The position numbers and the translations under genes were made by a program. The notes beneath the pieces are model-generated. The model made no database searches. It worked only from the letters and a program-made list of their open reading frames with translations, and had not been told where the DNA came from. From Prosthecomicrobium sp. N25 (lineage in GTDB: Bacteria > Pseudomonadota > Alphaproteobacteria > Rhizobiales > Ancalomicrobiaceae), in assembly GCF_037203705.1 (NCBI RefSeq), contig NZ_JBBCAT010000001.1, forward strand, positions 1,895,418-1,959,417: a stretch of 64,000 bases of DNA. The letters run 5' to 3'. Each line of letters starts with the position of its first letter. Position 1 is the stretch's first letter. Below are positions 58,214 through 64,000 of the stretch, piece after piece.

Positions 58214-58490
58214 GGTCGCCCTCATGCTCGAATTCGGATGCGTAGCCCGGCAGTCTAGCCGCCCCGCTCCCATTTGTCCGAGGTTTCCGCAACCGCAGGC
58301 GATCCCATGCCGGGGCGAGATCGATAAAATTTGAGCGGTCTCTACGCAATCATAGTTGTTGGAGAGATATTGGATCGTTTTAGCTCGCGCATCCTAAGTG
58401 CGACTACATATTCATCGTGTCACAGAGTCTTAAACCGACGTCCGTATTGTCGAGCCTCAAGAAGAGCAGAGCAAAGCCAGTGGGGACGTC
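58214..58490. promoter_or_regulatory. Divergent promoter region of low GC
   Basis: The 277 bp between the SDR and FabI-like genes are clearly richer in A and T than the rest of the window (for example GATAAAATTTGAG near 58323 and CTACATATTCATCG near 58404). I find no coding frame, no clear FNR or LysR site and no terminator. A transcriptional promoter for the FabI-Pta-Ack operon is the likely content. Confidence 0.5.
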
Positions 58491-59261
58491 ATGACACTGT
58501 TCGACCTTTCGGGCCGGCGCGCCCTCGTCGTCGGCATCGCCAACGATCATTCCATAGCGTACGGCGTGGCGCGGGCGTTGCGGCAGGCCGGCGCGGACCT
58601 CGCCGTGACATATCTCAACGCCCGGGCGGAGCCGCACGTGCGCCCGCTCGCCGAGGCGCTCGGCGCCGGGATCGTGATGCCGCTCGACGTGGCGGACGCG
58701 GAGCAGGAGGCGGCCCTCTTCGGCCGCATCGCCGACCAGTGGGGCCGCCTCGACGTCTTCGTCCACTCGATCGCCTTCGCGCCCCGCGACGACCTGCACG
58801 GCCGCGTGGTCGACACGACCGCGGCCGGCTTCGGCCAGGCCATGGACGTCTCCGTCCATTCCTTCCTGCGCCTGGCACGCCGGGCCGAGCCGCTGATGAC
58901 CGAGGGCGGCACCTGCATGACGATGAGCTTCTACGGCGCCGAGAAGGTCGTCTCGACCTACAACGTGATGGGCCCCGTGAAGGCCGCCCTCGAGGCGACC
59001 GTCCGGGAGCTCGCCACCGAGCTCGGCCCGAAGGACATCACGGTCAACACGCTGTCGCCGGGCACGATCGCGACCCGCGCCGCCGGCGGCCTCGACCACT
59101 TCGACGAGATGCTGCAGGAGGCCGCCGCGCGCGCGCCCATGCGCCGCCTCGCCACCATCGACGACGTCGGCGCCGCCGCGGTGTTCCTCGCCGGCCCGGG
59201 CGCCCGCAACATCACCGGCTCGACGCTCCACATCGACGCCGGCTTCCACGTCACGGCCTGA
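58491..59261 (+). CDS. Enoyl-ACP reductase FabI-like SDR
   Basis: This 256-residue protein has the FabI variant of the SDR fold: cofactor loop VGIANDHSIAYGVA, SIAFAPRDDL, and the active-site set Tyr148, Tyr157 and Lys164 (FYGAEKVVSTYNVMGPVKAAL). It reduces a trans-2-enoyl thioester with NADH. The bacterium surely has another fabI for fatty-acid synthesis. This copy, in an operon with MaoC-Pta and an acetate/butyrate kinase, probably works on short enoyl-CoA or enoyl-ACP. A 20-bp gap leads to the next gene. Confidence 0.88.
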   Translation: MTLFDLSGRRALVVGIANDHSIAYGVARALRQAGADLAVTYLNARAEPHVRPLAEALGAGIVMPLDVADAEQEAALFGRIADQWGRLDVFVHSIAFAPRDDLHGRVVDTTAAGFGQAMDVSVHSFLRLARRAEPLMTEGGTCMTMSFYGAEKVVSTYNVMGPVKAALEATVRELATELGPKDITVNTLSPGTIATRAAGGLDHFDEMLQEAAARAPMRRLATIDDVGAAAVFLAGPGARNITGSTLHIDAGFHVTA

Positions 59262-59281
59262 CGAACCCCGGGGGATTCTCA

Positions 59282-60703
59282 ATGTCCGATCTCATCCGCA
59301 ACACCACCTGGGACGACCTGCGCGTCGGCGCCTGGGCCGCTCTCGACCGGGTCTGCACGCCGCAGGACCTGCTCCTCTTCGCCCATGTCTCCGGCAACCT
59401 GAACCCGCTCGTCGTCCCGTCCGACGGCGAGCCCAAGGATCCGACCGTGGTGGCGCCCTCCATGTGGGTCGGCTCGATCATCTCCTCGGTGCTCGGCAAC
59501 GTCCTGCCCGGCCCCGGCACCCTCTACCGGATGCAGACACTGCGCTTCTCGCGCCGGGTCGCGATCGGCGAGCGGCTGATGGTGATGGTCACCTGCGTCG
59601 CCAAGGGCGACTGCCCCAAGGCGGTCTTCGAGACCCTCGTCGTCGACGCCGAGGGCGCGACCGTCTGCGAGGGCCTCGCGGAAGTGGACGCCCCGACCGT
59701 GCCGGTCGCGATGCCGGCCCGCGAGCTGCCGCACTTCCATCTCGACCACAAGGACCATTTCGCCCGACTGCTCGCCGCCGCGAAGGCGCGCCCCGCGATG
59801 CCGACCGCCGTGGTCTGCCCCGACGACCGCAACGCCCTCGGCGGCGCGCTCCTCGCCCGCGACGAGGGCCTGATCGAGCCCGTGCTGATCGGCGACCTCG
59901 AGGCGATCCGCCGGGCCGCGGCCGAGCGGGGCACCGACCTCGCCGGCATCCGCCTCGTCGCCGCCGAGGACCACCGCGACGCTGCCCGCCGGGCCGTCGC
60001 CATGGCGGCCGCCGGCGAGGTCGCCGCCATCATGAAGGGCAACCTTCATTCCGACGAGCTGCTCGCCGAGGTCGTCCGCAAGGACGCGGGCCTGCGCGGG
60101 ACGCGGCGCCTCAGCCACGTCTTCGTCATGAGCGTGCCCTCGCTCGACCACCCGCTCTTCATCTCGGACGCTGCGCTCAACATCGCCCCGGACCTCGTCA
60201 CCAAGGTCGACATCGTCCAGAACGCCATCGACCTGGCGATCGCCTGCGGGGTCGAGCGCCCGCGCGTCGGCGTCCTCGCCGCGGTCGAGACGGTCAACGT
60301 CAACATGCCGTCGACCCTCGATGCCGCGGCCCTCTCCAAGATGGCCGAGCGCGGCCAGATCCGGGGCGGCCTCGTCGACGGCCCGCTCGCCATGGACAAC
60401 GCTGTCGACCTGGAGGCCGCCCGCACCAAGGGCATCGCCTCGCTGGTCGCCGGCCGGGCCGACGTGCTGGTGGTGCCGAACCTCGAGGCCGGCAACATGC
60501 TCGCCAAGGAGCTGACCTTCGTGGCCCGGGCGGACGCCGCCGGCCTCGTCGTCGGGGCGCGCGTGCCGATCATCCTGACGAGCCGCGCCGACAACGACCG
60601 CGCCCGGGTCGCCTCCTGTGCGCTCGCCCAGCTCCACGACGCCTGGCGGCGGTCCGGCACGAGCCTGTTCGCCGCCGCGCCCCTCCTGGCCGCCGCGGAG
60701 TGA
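59282..60703 (+). CDS. Bifunctional enoyl-CoA hydratase / phosphate acyltransferase (MaoC-Pta)
   Basis: This 473-residue fusion has a MaoC-like hot-dog domain at 1-140 (FAHVSGNLNPL, VAPSMWVGSIISSVLG) and a phosphate acetyl/butyryltransferase domain from about 165. The latter has MKGNLHSDELL, RLSHVFVMSVP, MDNAVDLEAARTKGIAS and VPNLEAGNMLAKEL. The transferase half converts acyl-CoA plus phosphate to acyl phosphate and CoA. The hydratase half handles a 2-enoyl/3-hydroxyacyl-CoA. The stop overlaps the GTG start of the kinase gene (GTGA), so acyl phosphate is passed on by a coupled partner. Confidence 0.92.
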   Translation: MSDLIRNTTWDDLRVGAWAALDRVCTPQDLLLFAHVSGNLNPLVVPSDGEPKDPTVVAPSMWVGSIISSVLGNVLPGPGTLYRMQTLRFSRRVAIGERLMVMVTCVAKGDCPKAVFETLVVDAEGATVCEGLAEVDAPTVPVAMPARELPHFHLDHKDHFARLLAAAKARPAMPTAVVCPDDRNALGGALLARDEGLIEPVLIGDLEAIRRAAAERGTDLAGIRLVAAEDHRDAARRAVAMAAAGEVAAIMKGNLHSDELLAEVVRKDAGLRGTRRLSHVFVMSVPSLDHPLFISDAALNIAPDLVTKVDIVQNAIDLAIACGVERPRVGVLAAVETVNVNMPSTLDAAALSKMAERGQIRGGLVDGPLAMDNAVDLEAARTKGIASLVAGRADVLVVPNLEAGNMLAKELTFVARADAAGLVVGARVPIILTSRADNDRARVASCALAQLHDAWRRSGTSLFAAAPLLAAAE

Positions 60704-61908
60704 CGACCGTAGCCGAGTGCCTCCTGACCCTCAACGCGGGCTCCTCCTCGATCAAGTTCGCGCTCTTCGCCGCCGCCGGCGGGGAGCCCGCGCCGCTCGC
60801 GGCCGGCCAGGTCGAGGGGCTCGGCACCGCCCCCGTCTTCAAGGTTCGCCGGTCCGCCGCCCCCGGGCCGGTCGCGGTGCCGCTCCAGGCGGAGGGGCCG
60901 ATGTCCCACCGGGCCGCGCTCTCCGTGATCCTCGCCTGGATCGAGGCCACCTGCCCGGACGCTCGGATCGGCGCCGTCGGCCACCGGGTGGTTCACGGCG
61001 GCAGCCGCTTCGAGGCGCCGGTGGCCGTGGACGAGGGCGTCCTGGCCGCGCTCGAGGCCTATGTCCCGCTCGCCCCCCTGCATCAGCCGCACAACCTGTC
61101 GGGCATCCGCGCCGCCCAGGCGGCCTTTCCGGCTGCCCTGCAGGTCGCCTGCTTCGACACGGCGTTCCATCGCGGCCACCCCTACGTGGCCGATACCTTC
61201 GCGCTGCCGCGCTCGCTCTACGACGAGGGCCTGCGCCGCTACGGCTTCCACGGGCTCTCCTACGAGTATGTCGCCCGCCGTCTCGCCGAGGACCACCCCG
61301 CCCTCGCGGCCGGCAAGGTGGTCGTCGCCCATCTCGGCAATGGCGCCTCCATGTGCGCCCTGAACGCAGGGCGCTCGGTCGCCTCCACGATGGGCTTCAC
61401 GGCCCTCGACGGCCTGCCCATGGGCACCCGCTGCGGCCAGCTCGACCCGGGCGCCGTCCTCTACCTCATGCAGGAGAAGGGGATGACCGCCCAGGAGATC
61501 TCCGACCTCCTCTACAACCGCTCCGGCCTCAAGGGCCTGTCGGGCGTGTCGAGCGACATGCGCGACCTCGAGGCCTGCGACCGCCCCCAGGCCCGCCGGG
61601 CCATCGCCTATTTCGTCGACCGTATCCGCCACGAGCTCGGCGGCCTCGCCGCCGCGCTGTCCGGCCTGGACGCGCTCGTCTTCACCGGCGGCATCGGCGA
61701 GAACGCCTTCCGGGTGCGCGAGGCGGTGACCGCCGGCATGGACTGGCTCGGCATCGTCGTCGACCGCGACGCCAACGCCGGGAACGCCACCGTCGTCTCC
61801 ACCCCCTGGAGCCGGGTCCAGGTCCTCGTCCTGCCGACCGACGAGGAGGCCATGATCGCCCGCCATACCCTCGCGGCGGTCGCCGCCCGCAGTCCTGTCG
61901 CCGCCTGA
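60700..61908 (+). CDS. ackA-like: Acetate/propionate/butyrate-type kinase
   Basis: This 402-residue ASKHA-fold kinase has LTLNAGSSSIKFALF at the N-terminus, GHRVVHGGS, RRYGFHGLSYEYV, HLGNGASMCAL and FTGGIGENAFRVRE. These are the hallmarks of acetate kinase. It converts acyl phosphate plus ADP to the free acid and ATP. The start codon is GTG in a GTGA overlap with the MaoC-Pta gene. Together the two make ATP by substrate-level phosphorylation from an acyl-CoA. The kinase cannot be told apart from propionate or butyrate-type enzymes by eye. Confidence 0.93.
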   Translation: MTTVAECLLTLNAGSSSIKFALFAAAGGEPAPLAAGQVEGLGTAPVFKVRRSAAPGPVAVPLQAEGPMSHRAALSVILAWIEATCPDARIGAVGHRVVHGGSRFEAPVAVDEGVLAALEAYVPLAPLHQPHNLSGIRAAQAAFPAALQVACFDTAFHRGHPYVADTFALPRSLYDEGLRRYGFHGLSYEYVARRLAEDHPALAAGKVVVAHLGNGASMCALNAGRSVASTMGFTALDGLPMGTRCGQLDPGAVLYLMQEKGMTAQEISDLLYNRSGLKGLSGVSSDMRDLEACDRPQARRAIAYFVDRIRHELGGLAAALSGLDALVFTGGIGENAFRVREAVTAGMDWLGIVVDRDANAGNATVVSTPWSRVQVLVLPTDEEAMIARHTLAAVAARSPVAA

Positions 61909-61956
61909 GATCCGCGCGGGCGCTCGACGCTCCCTGCCAACCAAGCGAGAGTCCCC

Positions 61957-64000
61957 ATGACGCCGTCCTTCTTCACCGCTCCCTCGGATCAGGCGGTCGC
62001 CGGGGCCACGGCCCTGTCCGACCAGATGGACCTGATGGGCCAGGCGGCCGCCCGGCACGCCGAACGCCTCGGCCATGGCCATGCGGAACGGGCCCGGGAG
62101 TGGTTCCGGCGCGGGCAGGCGGTCATGGCGCGGCTCGGCGGCGCGGCCGCGGCCGGCACCCTGCCGGACCTCATCGCCGCCTATGCCCGCGACGCCGCCG
62201 AGCGCGGGGTCCTCACCCTCGATGCGCTGCGCGAGCGCGGCAACAACGACATCGCCCACCAGGCCGAGGGCACGCCGCCGGTGCTGGTCTACGACTACGA
62301 GACGGTCGTGGACGGCGCCGGGCTCCGCCGGCCGGTCAACTACATGCTGCTGCGGATCCTGCCGCCGGCGGGCGTCGAGGTGAACGACCGCAAGCGGCCC
62401 TACGTCATCATCGACCCACGCGCCGGTCACGGCGCCGGCATCGGCGGCTTCAAGGCCGACAGCCAGGTGGGAGTGGCGCTCCACGCCGGCCACCCGGTCT
62501 ATTTCGTCGCCTTCCGGCCCCATCCGGAGCCCGGCCAGACGCTCGCCGACGTGACCTTCGCGGAGGGCGAGTTCATCCGCACCATCGCGCGCCGCCACCC
62601 GGATTCGCCCAAGCCCATCGTGGTCGGCAATTGCCAGGGCGGCTGGGCGACCCTGCTCCTGGCCGCCACCAACCCGGACCTCACCGGGCCGCTGGTCATC
62701 AACGGCGCCCCTGTGGCGACATGGTCGGGCCGCATCGGCGAGAGCCCGATGCGATACAACGGCGGCCTGCTCGGCGGCGTGCTGCCGGCGCTCGTGCTGT
62801 CCGACCTTGGTGGCGGCGAGTTCGACGGCGCCCACCTCGTCTCGAACTTCGAGATGCTGAACCCCGCCCGAAACTACTTCGGGAAGTACTACGACCTCTA
62901 TGCCGACGTCGACGGCGCGCGCGAGAAATTCCTGGAGTTCGAGCGCTGGTGGGGCGGCTACCACTTCATGAACGAGGCCGAGATCCACTGGATCGTCGAA
63001 CAGCTCTTCGTCGGCAACCGGCTCGCCCGCGGCGAGGCCCGGCTCGAGCGCGGCCGCCCGGTCGACATCCGGCAGATCCGCTCGCCCATCATCGTCTTCG
63101 CCAGCCGCGGCGACAACATCACCCCGCCCCAGCAGGCCCTGAACTGGATCGCCGACGCCTACGCGGACGAGCACGAGATCAAGATCCGCGGCCAGCGCAT
63201 TGTCTACATGGTGCACGACAAGGTCGGTCACCTCGGCATCTTCGTCTCCTCGTCGATCGCCCGGCGCGAGCACACCGAGGTGACGTCGACCCTGCAGACC
63301 ATCGAGGCGCTCGCCCCCGGCCTTTACGAGATGCGCATCGACGACCAGGTCGGCGAGGGGATCCACGCGCATTTCACGGTCAGCTTCCACGAGCGCCGCA
63401 TGGAGGACGTCCGGCACATCGACGGAAGCCATCGCCGCGAGGAGGTCGCCTTCGCGGCGGTCGACCGGCTGAGCCGGCTCGGCGCGGAGGTCTACGACAT
63501 GGCGCTGCGCCCGGCGCGGCGCGCCGCCGTCACCCCGGTCTCCGTCGAGGCCTTCCGCGAACTGCATCCCGGCCGCGTCGGGCGACTCGCCTTCTCGGAC
63601 CGCAACCCGCTCGTCGGCCCGGTGGCGGCGGCGGCCGACCGGATCCGGGCGGAGCGCAAGCCCGTGCCGGCCGACCATCCCGTCCGCCAGATGGAACGGC
63701 TCTGGGCCGACGCCGTCGAGCAGTCGCTCGACCTCATGAGGGACGTCCGCGATGCGTGGTTCGAACTCGCCTTCCTCGGCCTGCACATGTCGCCCGTCAT
63801 GCAGATGCTCGGCCGCTCGCACAATCTCGAACGCACCCGTGCGGATTCGCGTGAGCTCCACCGCCTGCCCGAGGTCCAGACCATCCTCGCCGGCATCGAG
63901 CGCGGCGGCCTCGCGGAAGGCGTGATCCGCATGCTGGTCCTGCTGGCGCACGCCCGCGGATCGGTCCGTCGCGACCGGCTGGAGCGCTCCTCCGAGGTCA
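61957..64000 (+). CDS. DUF3141 PHA-synthase-like alpha/beta hydrolase (partial)
   Basis: At least 681 codons are present and the gene runs off the right edge. The protein resembles class I PHA synthases in its central domain. A lipase-like box with cysteine, VVGNCQGGWA (Cys226), is followed by Asp386 in SRGDNITPP and His425 in DKVGHLGIFVS. This gives the Cys-Asp-His triad of a polyester synthase and not a Ser hydrolase. The N-terminus (DLMGQAAARHAERLGHGHAERA) is helical, as in PhaC. It ends the FabI-Pta-Ack operon, 48 bp after the kinase gene. Members are annotated as DUF3141; whether they polymerise or transfer acyl groups is not established. Confidence 0.85.
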   Translation, partial: MTPSFFTAPSDQAVAGATALSDQMDLMGQAAARHAERLGHGHAERAREWFRRGQAVMARLGGAAAAGTLPDLIAAYARDAAERGVLTLDALRERGNNDIAHQAEGTPPVLVYDYETVVDGAGLRRPVNYMLLRILPPAGVEVNDRKRPYVIIDPRAGHGAGIGGFKADSQVGVALHAGHPVYFVAFRPHPEPGQTLADVTFAEGEFIRTIARRHPDSPKPIVVGNCQGGWATLLLAATNPDLTGPLVINGAPVATWSGRIGESPMRYNGGLLGGVLPALVLSDLGGGEFDGAHLVSNFEMLNPARNYFGKYYDLYADVDGAREKFLEFERWWGGYHFMNEAEIHWIVEQLFVGNRLARGEARLERGRPVDIRQIRSPIIVFASRGDNITPPQQALNWIADAYADEHEIKIRGQRIVYMVHDKVGHLGIFVSSSIARREHTEVTSTLQTIEALAPGLYEMRIDDQVGEGIHAHFTVSFHERRMEDVRHIDGSHRREEVAFAAVDRLSRLGAEVYDMALRPARRAAVTPVSVEAFRELHPGRVGRLAFSDRNPLVGPVAAAADRIRAERKPVPADHPVRQMERLWADAVEQSLDLMRDVRDAWFELAFLGLHMSPVMQMLGRSHNLERTRADSRELHRLPEVQTILAGIERGGLAEGVIRMLVLLAHARGSVRRDRLERSSEV

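Noticed and set aside
58323-58345. GAGCGGTCTCTA, also found in reverse at 8198-8209, as a shared promoter motif
   Set aside because: A single shared 12-mer is expected by chance in 64 kb of biased sequence, and its distances to the two genes differ.
58214-58490. FNR or LysR site before the FabI operon
   Set aside because: I looked for TTGAT-N4-ATCAA and T-N11-A palindromes and found only partial matches.
60046-63951. A 1301-codon open frame on the minus strand
   Set aside because: It lies wholly opposite the MaoC-Pta, kinase and DUF3141 genes, is Arg/Gly/Asp-rich without any domain, and arises from the high GC content.
1-64000. tRNA or rRNA genes, intact insertion sequences, phage genes
   Set aside because: No cloverleaf, rRNA-like stretch, transposase or phage structural protein was recognisable on either strand.

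Overview
This is about 64 kb of very GC-rich, densely coded bacterial DNA. The gene content points to an alphaproteobacterium, most likely Hyphomicrobiales (Rhizobiales): many ABC and TRAP uptake systems, GcvA-type LysR regulators, a protocatechuate branch, a PTS-type dihydroxyacetone kinase and a TTQ amine dehydrogenase. That placement is inferred from gene families, not from an rRNA or marker gene. I see no rRNA, tRNA, CRISPR array or intact transposase.

Layout. 1-1.7 kb: the end of a luciferase-like flavoenzyme gene, a D-threonine aldolase/D-serine dehydratase-like gene and the tail of a dead AraC regulator. 1.8-5.6 kb: a TTQ amine dehydrogenase operon in the order B-E-D-A followed by two c-type cytochromes. 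5.6-10.1 kb: a GGDEF/EAL protein with a small periplasmic partner, an XRE regulator, a secreted low-complexity protein and a universal stress protein. 10.25-10.34 kb: a previously unannotated candidate small RNA with anti-Shine-Dalgarno segments and its own terminator. 10.35-13.35 kb: pcaCHG, divergent from a YeiH-type transporter.

13.4-20.3 kb: a LacI-controlled ABC importer plus a GH63-like hydrolase, probably for a glycosylglycerate-type solute. 20.4-27.1 kb: TRAP transporter, split transketolase and SDR dehydrogenase under a divergent LysR regulator. 27.1-31.8 kb: an orphan ParA, a DUF1428 protein, a two-component system with a PepSY protein, and a divergent PepSY plus cytochrome b pair. 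31.9-34.8 kb: a decayed stretch (truncated LysR, substrate-binding protein and ATPase) around one intact acyl-CoA ligase gene. 34.8-42.7 kb: FAD oxidoreductase, creatininase-like amidohydrolase, CocE-type hydrolase and a complete ABC importer with fused permeases. 42.7-45.2 kb: a short MurJ homologue and a HTH-PBP regulator facing the stump of a lost binding protein.

45.2-55.5 kb: a twelve-gene minus-strand cluster joining a sugar/polyol ABC importer (two ATPases, two permeases, a small membrane protein and a binding protein) to a complete PEP-dependent dihydroxyacetone kinase relay (EI, HPr, DhaM, DhaL, DhaK) with an embedded HTH regulator. 55.9-58.2 kb: a YciE-like ferritin-fold protein, an MscS channel and an SDR. 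58.5-64 kb: FabI, MaoC-Pta fusion, acetate/butyrate kinase and a PHA-synthase-like DUF3141 protein that runs off the window.

A GC-rich intergenic repeat of about 135 bp occurs four times. In two unrelated ABC operons it sits exactly between the binding-protein gene and the first permease gene.
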